The position numbers and the translations under genes were made by a program. This document shows, piece by piece, positions 28,334 to 36,645 of a stretch of DNA of 64,000 bases. The stretch comes from Affinundibacterium amnicola. GTDB lineage: Bacteria > Pseudomonadota > Gammaproteobacteria > Burkholderiales > Burkholderiaceae_D. The DNA is taken from positions 558,001 to 622,000 of the forward strand of contig NZ_JACOFU010000001.1 of NCBI RefSeq assembly GCF_014284275.1, in the 5' to 3' direction. A model generated the notes under the pieces. It was not told the DNA's origin and searched no databases. It saw only the letters and a program-made list of their open reading frames with translations. Position 1 is the first letter of the stretch. Each line of letters opens with the position of its first letter.

Positions 28334-28651
28334 TTATGCGATAAAGTGACAAACATAATCAAGTAATTCTGAAGTCTCAATTTCAAAACTAGAATTTGCC
28401 GGCACATGAAATTCTTGTCCCGCACCATAGCTCTGCCATTCGCTATTTCCTGCTAAACGAATGCGGCATAGACCCGCATTGATTTCCATAATTTCTGCTG
28501 CAGCGGTATTGAAAACTAAGGATGATGGAAAAATCACGCCTATCGTTTTCTTGTTGCCGTCAGCAAATAAAACAGTGTGAGAAATACATTTGCCATCGAA
28601 ATAAACATTAGCTTTTTTGATGACGCTGACTTGATCGAATTGTGTGCTCAT
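28334..28651 (-). CDS. ppnP: Pyrimidine/purine nucleoside phosphorylase PpnP (YaiE/DUF1255)
   Basis: 105-residue cupin-fold protein. Signatures are [21 protein letters not shown], a [24 protein letters not shown] block, and [18 protein letters not shown]. The E. coli member splits several nucleosides into base and ribose 1-phosphate. It is convergent with murB. Upstream lies a large inverted repeat and then argG on the same strand, so it may be read through from the arg operon, but the spacing of 140 bases argues for separate control. Confidence 0.92.
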   Translation of the reverse strand: MSTQFDQVSVIKKANVYFDGKCISHTVLFADGNKKTIGVIFPSSLVFNTAAAEIMEINAGLCRIRLAGNSEWQSYGAGQEFHVPANSSFEIETSELLDYVCHFIA

Positions 28652-28673
28652 GATGAAATATTTAGATGGAAAA

Positions 28674-28755
28674 GTAGGGCGGGTGCAATCCGCGCCGCCA
28701 AAACGAGGTGTGCGCGAAATCGACTTATGAACTGCGCGGGTTGCACCCGCCCTAC
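28674..28755. repeat. Long inverted repeat of GTAGGGCGGGTGCAA type
   Basis: Arms 28674-28694 and 28735-28755 are 21 bases each and match at 20 of 21 positions, starting GTAGGGCGGGTGCAA and ending in a CCGCG core; the 40-base centre is unrelated. It lies between argG and ppnP. Repeats beginning this way are dispersed in many proteobacterial genomes; a MITE-like or transcript-end role is inference. Confidence 0.75.
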
Positions 28756-28791
28756 AATTTTTAGAATTACTTTTGCAATGGATTCTATTAA

Positions 28792-30021
28792 TTAACCGCG
28801 CTTCAATTTTGCATTCGCTGCAATACGCATACGCAATGCATTGAGCTTAATGAAGCCACCTGCATCGGCTTGATTGTAAGCGCCGCCATCTTCATCGAAG
28901 GTCGCAATATTCATGTCGAATAAAGAGTCTGTTTTTGAATCACGCGACACAGTAATCACATTCCCTTTGTACAGCTTGACGCGTACCCAACCATTCACAT
29001 TTTGCTGTGTGTGATCGATTAATGTTTGCAATGCGAGACGCTCTGGCGACCACCAGTAGCCGTTATAAATCAAGCTGGCGTAACGTGGCATCAAATCATC
29101 TTTCAAATGTGCGACTTCACGATCTAAGGTGATGGACTCGATCGCACGATGTGCGCGCAACATGATGGTGCCGCCAGGTGTTTCGTAGCAGCCACGTGAC
29201 TTCATACCGACGAAACGATTTTCAACCAGATCTAAACGACCAATACCGTGTTTGCCACCGAGGCGGTTCAACTCAGTCAATACCGTTGCTGGTGACATGC
29301 GCACGCCGTTCAATGCCACGATATCGCCTTTTTCGTATTCGATGTCGAGGTATTCTGCTTGGTCTGGCGCCGCTTCTGGGCTTACAGTCCAACGCCACAT
29401 GGATTCTTCTGCTTCAGCACTTGGGTTTTCCAAATGACGACCTTCAAAACTGATGTGCAAAAGGTTGGCATCCATGGAGTAGGGCGCGCCACCGTTTTTG
29501 TGTTTTTGATCGATTTCTATGCCAGCATCTTCGGCATATTTCATCAATTTCTCACGCGACAATAAATCCCATTCACGCCATGGCGCGATCACTTTGACAT
29601 TTGGCATCAATGCGTAGGCACCGAGTTCAAACCGAACCTGATCATTGCCCTTACCGGTTGCGCCGTGAGAGATGGTATCTGCACCAGTTTGACGTGCGAT
29701 TTCGATCAAACGTTTGGCGATCAATGGACGTGCAATTGAAGTGCCCAATAAATACTCACCCTCATACACGGTGTTTGCACGGAACATAGGGAAAACGAAA
29801 TCACGCACAAATTCTTCGCGTACGTCGTCGATGAAAATGTTCTCAGGCTTGATACCAAATTTCAATGCTTTGGCGCGTGCTGGCTCGAGCTCTTCACCCT
29901 GACCTAAATCGGCAGTGAACGTGACGATCTCACACTGGTAGTTGTCTTGCAACCACTTCAAAATCACGGAAGTATCCAAACCACCGGAATACGCTAAAAC
30001 TACTTTTTTGACGTCGCTCAT
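28792..30021 (-). CDS. argG: Argininosuccinate synthase
   Basis: Joins citrulline and aspartate with ATP in arginine synthesis. 409 residues, short (type 1) ArgG. P-loop AYSGGLDTS is at 9-17; other motifs are [51 protein letters not shown] and [19 protein letters not shown]. Third gene of argD-argF-argG; 78 bases separate it from argF. Regulation likely comes from the arginine attenuator before argD if the transcript runs through; a separate promoter in the 78-base gap cannot be excluded. Confidence 0.97.
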   Translation of the reverse strand: MSDVKKVVLAYSGGLDTSVILKWLQDNYQCEIVTFTADLGQGEELEPARAKALKFGIKPENIFIDDVREEFVRDFVFPMFRANTVYEGEYLLGTSIARPLIAKRLIEIARQTGADTISHGATGKGNDQVRFELGAYALMPNVKVIAPWREWDLLSREKLMKYAEDAGIEIDQKHKNGGAPYSMDANLLHISFEGRHLENPSAEAEESMWRWTVSPEAAPDQAEYLDIEYEKGDIVALNGVRMSPATVLTELNRLGGKHGIGRLDLVENRFVGMKSRGCYETPGGTIMLRAHRAIESITLDREVAHLKDDLMPRYASLIYNGYWWSPERLALQTLIDHTQQNVNGWVRVKLYKGNVITVSRDSKTDSLFDMNIATFDEDGGAYNQADAGGFIKLNALRMRIAANAKLKRG

Positions 30022-30099
30022 AATGTGCTTTCTAATGTCTAAAAATTGGCTAAAAGTATGTAAACGAAAATTTCTATTCTTGGAATTGCCGCCGAATAA

Positions 30100-31017
30100 T
30101 TAGTTGTCGACTTTGCCGATGACTAAATATTCAAGCAAAGCTTTTTGTACGTGTAGACGATTCTCTGCTTCATCCCAAACTACCGATTGCGGGCCATCAA
30201 TCACGCCTGCTGAAACTTCTTCGCCACGATGAGCGGGCAAACAATGCATAAAAATCGCCTCAGGATTGGCGCGAGCCATTTTTGCTTCATCCACAATCCA
30301 GCCATCAAAGGCTTTGAGACGGGCTTGATTTTCAGCCTCGTAACCCATGCTGGTCCAGACATCGGTATTGACCGCATCAACGCCAACGCAGGCATCGGAT
30401 GGATTATCGAACACCGTGTAGTGTTCAGCTTCCACCGTCACACAAGCAGGATCAATGTCATAGCCTTTAGGTGTAGAAATATGCAAATGAAAACCAAAAA
30501 CTTTCGCCGCTTGCATCCATGAATACAGCATATTGTTGGCATCGCCTATCCACGCCACTTTTTTGCCCGCGATAGAGCCGCGATGTTCAATGAAAGTGAA
30601 CACGTCGGCAAATACCTGACAAGGATGATGTTGATTGGTCAAACCATTGATGACAGGCACGCGGGAATTTGCGGCAAATTTTTCTATCATCTCTTGTTCA
30701 AAAGTACGGATCATGATGATGTCACACATGCGTGACATGACTTGACCGGCGTCTTCGACAGGTTCGCCACGACCGAGTTGGCTGTCACGTGTATTCAAAT
30801 AAATCGCTGCGCCACCGAGTTGATGCATGCCCGCTTCAAAACTCAAACGCGTACGTGTGGAATTTTTTTCAAATACCATGACCAGCGTTCTGTCTAAGAG
30901 CGGATGATAAGGTTCGTATTTCTTAAAACGATCTTTAATGATACGAGCTCTCTGCATCAGATAGTCGTATTCATCGAGGGTCAGGTCGGAGACCTGTAAA
31001 TAATGTTTGATAGCCAT
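30100..31017 (-). CDS. argF: Ornithine carbamoyltransferase
   Basis: Transfers carbamoyl from carbamoyl phosphate to ornithine, giving citrulline. 305 residues. The phosphate-binding STRTR motif is at 53-57 (FEKNSTRTRLSFE); the ornithine-side motifs are NGLTNQHHPCQ, WIGDANNMLYSW, and HCLPAHRGEEV near residue 270. It lies 26 bases after argD and before argG, an arginine operon. Its co-substrate is made by CarAB, encoded at 59329-63715 in the same window. Confidence 0.97.
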   Translation of the reverse strand: MAIKHYLQVSDLTLDEYDYLMQRARIIKDRFKKYEPYHPLLDRTLVMVFEKNSTRTRLSFEAGMHQLGGAAIYLNTRDSQLGRGEPVEDAGQVMSRMCDIIMIRTFEQEMIEKFAANSRVPVINGLTNQHHPCQVFADVFTFIEHRGSIAGKKVAWIGDANNMLYSWMQAAKVFGFHLHISTPKGYDIDPACVTVEAEHYTVFDNPSDACVGVDAVNTDVWTSMGYEAENQARLKAFDGWIVDEAKMARANPEAIFMHCLPAHRGEEVSAGVIDGPQSVVWDEAENRLHVQKALLEYLVIGKVDN

Positions 31018-31043
31018 TTTAAATTTTTACTGAGATTGTCGTT

Positions 31044-32261
31044 TTATGATGCCGTCGATGCTGCTGCTTTTTCGTCTATCACCTGTTGGATGACTTTGCT
31101 CAACATAGAAATCATGGTGTCGATTTCTTCGTAGCTGACGTTTAGTGCCGGCATAAAACGGAGTAAGTTCGGGCGTGGAGAATTAATTAGTAAGCCAATT
31201 GGCTCCATATCACGGGCAACTTCGACCAAGCGTGGGCCAATATCGCTACCTAATTTCAGTGCGCGTAACAAGCCCTCACCGCGTTCGCCTTCCATTCCAA
31301 ATTCTGCTGAGAGGGTGTTGAGTGCTTTACTTAGATATACCGATTTTGCTTTCACTTCGTCCAAAAATCCTGGAGCGGTCAATGCGTTAATAACGGCTAA
31401 GCCAGCAGCCGTCATTAGTGGAGCGCCGTTGTATGTGCCACCTTGATCACCTGGTACAAAGCAAGAAACTTCTTCTTTCGCTAGCAAAGCAGCGAGTGGA
31501 ACACCACCGCCTATGCCTTTGCCCAAAGTCATGATGTCTGGTTCGATACCAGAAAGCTGATAGCCGAACAATTCACCTGTCCGTCCCATGCCGGTTTGAA
31601 CTTCATCGACGATTAATAAAATATTGTGTTGTTTAGTGAGCGCGCGTAAAGCTTGCATGAATTCGCGACTTGCAGGAATCACGCCGCCTTCACCTTGCAC
31701 AGGTTCTAGCATGACCGCCACAGTTTTATCACTAATGAGTTTTTCAACGGAGGCGATGTCATTTAAATCGGCTTTTGGAAAACCTGTTACCTGAGGTGCG
31801 AAAATGGTATCCCAGCCAGGTTTGCCGGATGCTGACATCGTCGCTAAAGTGCGACCATGAAATCCGTGATCGAAAGTAATGATTTCAAACGCGCCGTTTT
31901 TATTTTTTTGACCCCATTTGCGCGCTAATTTAATCGCACCTTCATTTGCTTCAGCCCCGCTGTTCGCAAAAAACACGCGGTCAAAGCAGGAATGTTGGGT
32001 GAGTTGGTCGGCCAGCTTGATCATGTTTTCGTTATAGAAAGCAGGAGAAGGATTTAGTAATTTGCCTGCCTGCGCGACGATCGCATCTTCTATGCATTTT
32101 GGCGAATGACCAAGGCAATTGACTGCCCAGCCTTGTAAATAATCGAGGTAGCGTTTGCCATTATGGTCAGTCATCCACATGCCTCGGCCCTCGGTAAACA
32201 CCAACTCAGGACGTGGTGTGATGTACATCAGGGCGTCGACGTTGTACTGACTAAATTCCAT
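31044..32261 (-). CDS. argD: Acetylornithine aminotransferase
   Basis: PLP enzyme that makes N-acetylornithine from its semialdehyde, and in some bacteria also serves lysine synthesis. 405 residues from ATG 32261, which has AAGGAG seven bases upstream; the longer frame adds nine residues without a ribosome site. Fold-type I motifs: [58 protein letters not shown], and the PLP lysine K248 in [12 protein letters not shown]. First gene of the operon; its 411-base upstream region holds an arginine leader, a terminator and a hairpin repeat. Confidence 0.95.
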   Translation of the reverse strand: MEFSQYNVDALMYITPRPELVFTEGRGMWMTDHNGKRYLDYLQGWAVNCLGHSPKCIEDAIVAQAGKLLNPSPAFYNENMIKLADQLTQHSCFDRVFFANSGAEANEGAIKLARKWGQKNKNGAFEIITFDHGFHGRTLATMSASGKPGWDTIFAPQVTGFPKADLNDIASVEKLISDKTVAVMLEPVQGEGGVIPASREFMQALRALTKQHNILLIVDEVQTGMGRTGELFGYQLSGIEPDIMTLGKGIGGGVPLAALLAKEEVSCFVPGDQGGTYNGAPLMTAAGLAVINALTAPGFLDEVKAKSVYLSKALNTLSAEFGMEGERGEGLLRALKLGSDIGPRLVEVARDMEPIGLLINSPRPNLLRFMPALNVSYEEIDTMISMLSKVIQQVIDEKAAASTAS

Positions 32262-32329
32262 TTCAAAACTCCTTAAAGATAAATACAAAGTAGGGTAGAA
32301 GATGTTACCGCAGAACTGACATTCATAGA

Positions 32330-32432
32330 ACTTACGTAAAACAGTCCCAGCGTTGTTGTCGCCGCCTCGCCGTGCTGAAGCACTGTCTTCGTCGGCACGC
32401 CTAGCTGGGACAATTTTGCATAAGTCCTAATT
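32330..32432. repeat. Dispersed hairpin element, copy B
   Basis: A nearly complete palindrome. Outer arms 32330-32341 and 32414-32425 match at 10 of 12; next, GTCCCAGC (32344-32351) pairs perfectly with GCTGGGAC (32404-32411); at the tip GTGC-TGAA-GCAC (32372-32383). It aligns along its length with 3484-3586. It is in the argD leader RNA between the attenuator terminator and the argD start, so readthrough transcripts would contain it. Confidence 0.7.
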
Positions 32433-32443
32433 CAAACATGCGC

Positions 32444-32538
32444 AAAAAAAAACCACAGGGGTTGAGCCTGTGGTTTTATCGTGACCTTGCTTTTCTTACG
32501 CGCAAGACTTCCCAGGCTCGGTGTGTGAACTGCGACGT
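32444..32538 (-). promoter_or_regulatory. Arginine attenuator: pairing segments and intrinsic terminator
   Basis: On the minus strand the order is: segment 1 GCTCG, overlapping the Ala-Arg codons; segment 2 CGAGCCTGGG (complement of 32511-32520); segment 3 CCACAGGCTC (complement of 32464-32473); segment 4 CCTGTGGTT followed by nine T (to 32444). Segments 1:2 share a 5-bp pairing, 2:3 a perfect 7-bp pairing (GAGCCTG with CAGGCTC), and 3:4 form an 11-bp terminator stem AAAACCACAGG / CCTGTGGTTTT with a seven-base loop. Segment 2 lies 12 bases after the three Arg codons. Geometry matches classic amino-acid attenuation; that it works so is inference. Confidence 0.75.
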
Positions 32539-32579
32539 CGAGCGATATTTGGGGAAGACATGTCAGTAAAATTTTTCAT
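32496..32579 (-). CDS. Arginine leader peptide (27 residues, Arg-Arg-Arg)
   Basis: Minus-strand ORF from ATG 32579 to TAA 32496. Codons 14-16 are CGA-CGT-CGC, three consecutive Arg within NIARRRSSH. An internal ATG at 32561 would give 21 residues with the same triplet. No Shine-Dalgarno is seen; a -10-like TACACT ends six bases before ATG 32579, so a leaderless transcript is possible. It precedes an intrinsic terminator and the argD-argF-argG operon. I do not recognise it as a known named leader. Evidence is context and codon content; translation is unproven. Confidence 0.65.
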   Translation of the reverse strand: MKNFTDMSSPNIARRRSSHTEPGKSCA

Positions 32580-32672
32580 GGGCGTAGTGTAACGGTTTTT
32601 TTGCGGTTTTGCGCACTGCAATACTGAAATAAATCAAAAAAAATGAAAAATAATTTCATCAATTTAAATAAA

Positions 32673-33701
32673 TTAGTTTTTTGTTAAATCTGCTTCTGAG
32701 GTGAAAGCGTCTGCATAAAACTCATCCGCAGGCAATTGCGACTTTGCTACAAAGTCGCGTTTTGCTGATTCCACCACGATAGGTGCGCCGCAAGCATAGA
32801 CTTGATACGCTGATAAATCAGCGTAATCATCGACCACAGCTTGATGTACGAAGCCCGTACGACCATTCCAATTGTCTTCAATTTTTGCATCGGAAATCAC
32901 GGGCGTATATTGGAAATCCCCAAGCTTACTTGCCCAATCTTCGCACAGTGACTGCATATAGAGATCTTGCGGGCGACGCCCACCCCAATATAAATGAATT
33001 GGGCGCTTAGAGTCGATGTGGATTAAGTGTTCAACGATCGCTTTGATTGGGGCGAAACCCGTGCCTGATGCCAATAAAATCACTGGTTTGTCGGATTCTT
33101 CACGTAGATAAAAACTGCCTTGTGGCCCTTCAAAACGCATAATGTCACGCTCTTTGACCGTAGCAAATACTTGATCGGTGAAGTAACCACCTGGCATGTG
33201 ACGCACGTGTAGGCTCAAAGGTCCGTCGATATGCGGCGCATTCGCCAGACTATAACTGCGGCGTTTTCCATCTTTTAATAAGAATTCTATGTACTGCCCG
33301 GCGCGATAATTGAGTTTTTCATTGGCTGGCAATTGCAACTCAATCAGCATGACGTCATCGGATAGTTTTTCCAATTTAGCGATGCGGCTTGGGAGTTTTT
33401 TGATGGGATAGTCGTCGTCCGCCAACATTTCGCGGGCTTCGATGGTGAGATCTGATTGAGGTTTCGCACAGCAAAATAATGCGCCGCCTTGTGCTTCTTC
33501 TTCGTCACTTAGCGCTTTTTGTTGATGATTGCCATGTACCACTTGTCCGGTGCTGACCTTGCCTTTACATGATCCGCACGCACCATTTTTACAACCGTAT
33601 GGCAAAATGAGCCCTGCACGTAGGGCAGCCGCCAAGACGGTTTCATCGCTATCGCAATTAAATTGGCGACCACTTGGTGAGATTGTTACTTGAAACGTCA
33701 T
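32673..33701 (-). CDS. 2Fe-2S ferredoxin-linked NAD(P)H oxidoreductase (AscD/CDP-6-deoxyglucoseen-reductase-like)
   Basis: 342 residues with an N-terminal plant-type ferredoxin domain (C37, C42, C45 in GCKNGACGSCKG; C77 or C78 closes the cluster), then an FAD-binding domain with RSYSLAN (FAD contact) and an NAD(P) domain with LLASGTGFAPIKAIVEH and YACGAP. Betaproteobacterial genomes usually name this CDP-6-deoxy-delta-3,4-glucoseen reductase by similarity, but no sugar genes are nearby. It more likely delivers electrons to an unlinked oxygenase or reductase. It lies upstream of the arginine leader on the same strand. Start at 33701 is simple. Confidence 0.85.
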   Translation of the reverse strand: MTFQVTISPSGRQFNCDSDETVLAAALRAGLILPYGCKNGACGSCKGKVSTGQVVHGNHQQKALSDEEEAQGGALFCCAKPQSDLTIEAREMLADDDYPIKKLPSRIAKLEKLSDDVMLIELQLPANEKLNYRAGQYIEFLLKDGKRRSYSLANAPHIDGPLSLHVRHMPGGYFTDQVFATVKERDIMRFEGPQGSFYLREESDKPVILLASGTGFAPIKAIVEHLIHIDSKRPIHLYWGGRRPQDLYMQSLCEDWASKLGDFQYTPVISDAKIEDNWNGRTGFVHQAVVDDYADLSAYQVYACGAPIVVESAKRDFVAKSQLPADEFYADAFTSEADLTKN

Positions 33702-33742
33702 ACGATTCCTGAATTTTAAAAACTTAAATAAAATAAAAACCT

Positions 33743-34660
33743 ATGCAGCAACGCATTTCTGAGCTAGTTCGTCGCCCCCAATTTGCAAAACCCCGCTGTC
33801 TGATTATTGGCTGCGGCGATGTAGGCATGCGCTTGTTGCCGCATCTGGTCGATCGCTTTCGGGTATTTGCAATGACCAGTCAGGGAGCTGCTTCAGAGCG
33901 TTTTGCGCAATTGCGTGCGGCGGGCGCTGTTCCTGTATTTGCCGACTTGGATCAGCCTGATACTTTGAGGCGATTGGCTGGACTTGCAAACTTTATTGTG
34001 CACCTGGCACCGCCGCGTAGTGATGGTGAAATTGATGTCAGAACGCGGCATTTGGCCGCCATTTTACCTGAGAAGGCGCATCTTGTTTATATCAGTACCA
34101 CAGGTGTGTACGGAGATTGCGGCGGCGAGCAGTTTGACGAAACGCATTCTTTGAACCCGAATAATGCGAGAGCCAAGCGTCGGGTGTCGGCTGAAGCGAT
34201 CCTGCGTGCTTGGGCAAAGCGACGGGGTGGTCAGTTGTCTATTTTGCGCGTGCCAGGGATTTATGCAGCAGATCGTTTGCCAATTGAACGCTTACGTAAA
34301 GCGACCCCGGCCTTAATCGAAGCTGATGATGTGTACACCAATCATATACATGCAGAAGATCTTGCCAACCTGATCAAGTTGGCAATGTTCCGGGCGCGGT
34401 CAAATCGTGTTTATCATGCAGTGGATGATAGTGATTTGAAAATGGCCGACTATTTTGATCAAGTTGCCGACCACTTTCAATTGCCGCGTGCACCACGCTT
34501 GCCGAGGCTTGAATTGGAAAAACAAGTGTCTCCTATGCTGTTGTCGTTTATGTCAGAGTCACGCCGCTTGCTCAATCAAAGGATTAAAGCAGAATTGGGT
34601 GCGCGCTTGATGTTTCCCACGGTGGCCGATGCTCTAAAGCAGATTACCGCTCTGTCTTGA
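33743..34660 (+). CDS. Atypical NAD(P)-dependent epimerase/SDR (YeeZ-like)
   Basis: 305 residues with a Rossmann start CLIIGCGDVGMRLLPHL (about 19-35) and an STTGVYGDCGG segment, both typical of extended/atypical SDRs. The usual YxxxK pair is not intact: the equivalent reads NARAK, so the catalytic Tyr appears replaced, and the protein may bind nucleotide without standard dehydrogenase action. Similar proteins are called YeeZ or 'SDR family'. Substrate unknown. Divergent from the ferredoxin reductase gene, with 41 bases between starts. Confidence 0.8.
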   Translation: MQQRISELVRRPQFAKPRCLIIGCGDVGMRLLPHLVDRFRVFAMTSQGAASERFAQLRAAGAVPVFADLDQPDTLRRLAGLANFIVHLAPPRSDGEIDVRTRHLAAILPEKAHLVYISTTGVYGDCGGEQFDETHSLNPNNARAKRRVSAEAILRAWAKRRGGQLSILRVPGIYAADRLPIERLRKATPALIEADDVYTNHIHAEDLANLIKLAMFRARSNRVYHAVDDSDLKMADYFDQVADHFQLPRAPRLPRLELEKQVSPMLLSFMSESRRLLNQRIKAELGARLMFPTVADALKQITALS

Positions 34661-34669
34661 ACGACTTAA

Positions 34670-34698
34670 TTGCCGCAATGCGGCAAAGCCCGCTTTGC
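34670..34698 (+). promoter_or_regulatory. Two overlapping, mutually exclusive hairpins before the PHP gene
   Basis: TTGCCGC-AAT-GCGGCAA (34670-34686) and GCAAAGC-CC-GCTTTGC (34683-34698) share bases 34683-34686, so only one can form at a time. Downstream are TTGCAG (34695-34700), a 17-base spacer and TTATCT (34718-34723), a possible promoter, and a six-codon ORF at 34708-34728 with GGAG before its ATG. Function unknown. Confidence 0.4.
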
Positions 34699-34741
34699 AG
34701 GAGTACAATGTTCATTCTTATCTATTGAATTTGGTTTTATC

Positions 34742-35602
34742 ATGTCCTCCCTTGTTTTTAGCCCTGAGCTTAATGTCGATTTGCATTGTCACTCCACCGT
34801 TTCTGATGGTGTCCTAGCTCCTGCGGCAGTCGCTCAGCGGGCACATGCGCAGGGTGTCGATGTTTGGGCATTAACAGATCATGATGAAGTTGGTGGTATC
34901 GTCGCTGCACGTGAAGCCGCGACCGATTTGGGCATGGATTACGTGACAGGTTTAGAGATTTCCGTTACTTGGGCAAATAAAACTATTCATATCGTTGGCC
35001 TGAATATCGATGAAACTAATCCTGATTTGCTGGCAGGATTGGTCAAAACTCGCTCAGGGCGTCAACGCCGTGCAGAAGATATGGCGGCTGATTTAGCGCG
35101 CGTTGGTATCCCAAATTGCTATGCGGGTGCTTTGAAATATGTCGGTAATCCTGATCTGATTTCTCGTTCGCATTTTGCCCGATATTTAGTTGAAATCGGT
35201 GTGTGTGAAGACGTTTCTGGGGTATTTAAAAAGTATTTGGCGGATGGTAAGCCGGGCTTTGTACCGCATCGTTGGGCAACATTGTCTGAGGCCGTTGGTT
35301 GGATACGTGGTGCTGGTGGTGTCGCGGTAGTTGCACATCCGGGACGCTATGATCTAACGCCATTGGCATTTGACGCTTTCTTTAACGAGTTTAAAGATCT
35401 CGGTGGCAAAGCGATTGAAGTCGTGACTGGCAGTCATACCGTTGATCAATATGATGAATACGCTAGAATCGCCAATCGCTACGGATTTATGGCTTCACGA
35501 GGTTCGGATTTCCATGCGCCAGATGAAAATTTGCCCGATTTAGGACAGTTACCTGCGCTGGCGAAAGATTTGACACCGGTATGGCATAGTTGGATAAAGT
35601 GA
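34742..35602 (+). CDS. PHP-domain phosphoesterase (RNase AM / YciV-like)
   Basis: 286 residues from ATG 34742; the frame continues upstream to 34670 but that part is not family-like. PHP metal motifs are visible: VDLHCHSTVSDG, ALTDHDEVGG, VVAHPGRYDL and GSDFHAPDE. E. coli YciV (293 residues) is a 5'-3' exonuclease that matures the 5' ends of rRNA and also acts on 3',5'-nucleotide bisphosphates. This is the same length and motif order, so the same role is likely. Cytosolic. Confidence 0.88.
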   Translation: MSSLVFSPELNVDLHCHSTVSDGVLAPAAVAQRAHAQGVDVWALTDHDEVGGIVAAREAATDLGMDYVTGLEISVTWANKTIHIVGLNIDETNPDLLAGLVKTRSGRQRRAEDMAADLARVGIPNCYAGALKYVGNPDLISRSHFARYLVEIGVCEDVSGVFKKYLADGKPGFVPHRWATLSEAVGWIRGAGGVAVVAHPGRYDLTPLAFDAFFNEFKDLGGKAIEVVTGSHTVDQYDEYARIANRYGFMASRGSDFHAPDENLPDLGQLPALAKDLTPVWHSWIK

Positions 35603-35703
35603 ATTTACTCAGATTAGCAGCACTTGAAATCACGCTAAAGACAACCATATTGCAACATGTACGGTCCACAATAGTTTGTTGATTAGGTTTTGGAGAATTG
35701 AAT

Positions 35704-36579
35704 ATGAAACGTATTGTCTTATTTTTAGCCACCAATATTGCAGTCATGTTGGTGATGACCGTGATTTTGTCCATGTTGGGTGTGAATAATTATCTGAGCG
35801 CTAAAGGTTTGAATCTGGGTGCCTTAGCTGTGTTCTCACTGGTAGTTGGTTTTACTGGTTCTATCTTTTCTTTGCTGATCAGTAAGCCGATGGCGAAATG
35901 GTCAACTGGCGCGCGCGTCATCGATAATCCATCTTCGTCTACAGAATTTTGGCTAGTCAGCACAGTAAAAACTTTATCTGAGCGCGCAGGTATCGCGATG
36001 CCAGAAGTTGCGGTATATAACGGTGAGCCAAATGCTTTCGCTACAGGTGCATTTAAGAATTCCGCCTTGGTCGCCGTCTCGACTGGCTTGTTGGAAAGCA
36101 TGACTAAAGAAGAAGTTGAAGCGGTGTTGGGACATGAAGTTGCTCACATCGCCAATGGTGATATGGTCACCATGACTTTGATTCAAGGCGTGGTAAATAC
36201 TTTTGTGGTGTTTCTGTCGCGCATTGCAGCTTATGCAGTCGATAGTTTCTTGTCGAAAAATGATGAGAATCATACGCCGGGAATTGGTTTTCATATTGCG
36301 TCGTTTGTATTTCAGATTTTGTTCGGTATCGGCGCCTCTCTAATCGTGGCGTGGTTCTCACGTCAACGTGAATTCCGAGCCGATGCAGGTGCGGCAAAAT
36401 TATTGGGAGATCGTCAGCCTATGATTAACGCTTTGGCACGTTTAGGCGGTATGGCACCTGGCGAGTTACCGCAATCGATGGCGGCAGTCGGTATTAGTGA
36501 TAAACCGGGCTGGGCGGAATTGTTTTCGACTCATCCGCCGATGGCGCAACGTATCGCAGCGCTCCAACAATTAAGATAA
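35704..36579 (+). CDS. htpX: Membrane zinc metalloprotease HtpX
   Basis: 291 residues, inner-membrane M48 protease that removes damaged membrane proteins. Two N-terminal membrane helices ([37 protein letters not shown]), then the zinc motif HEVAH in [13 protein letters not shown], two more hydrophobic stretches, and the third-ligand region [13 protein letters not shown]-terminal [14 protein letters not shown] is diagnostic. ATG 35704 has GGAG nine bases upstream; an in-frame TTG at 35698 is not needed. Heat or envelope-stress control is known in the family; no specific promoter seen. Confidence 0.96.
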   Translation: MKRIVLFLATNIAVMLVMTVILSMLGVNNYLSAKGLNLGALAVFSLVVGFTGSIFSLLISKPMAKWSTGARVIDNPSSSTEFWLVSTVKTLSERAGIAMPEVAVYNGEPNAFATGAFKNSALVAVSTGLLESMTKEEVEAVLGHEVAHIANGDMVTMTLIQGVVNTFVVFLSRIAAYAVDSFLSKNDENHTPGIGFHIASFVFQILFGIGASLIVAWFSRQREFRADAGAAKLLGDRQPMINALARLGGMAPGELPQSMAAVGISDKPGWAELFSTHPPMAQRIAALQQLR

Positions 36580-36602
36580 ACTGAAATATTAGTAAGATAA
36601 TC

Positions 36603-36623
36603 AACGGAGGCTCAGCCTCCGTT
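36603..36623 (+). terminator. Hairpin after htpX
   Basis: AACGGAGGC-TCA-GCCTCCGTT, a perfect 9-bp stem with a three-base loop (10 bp if fully closed), between htpX and the yciO-like gene. There is no T-run, so it may be a weak terminator or mRNA-end stabiliser. Confidence 0.5.
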
Positions 36624-36645
36624 GTCATATTCACAGAATTTATTT

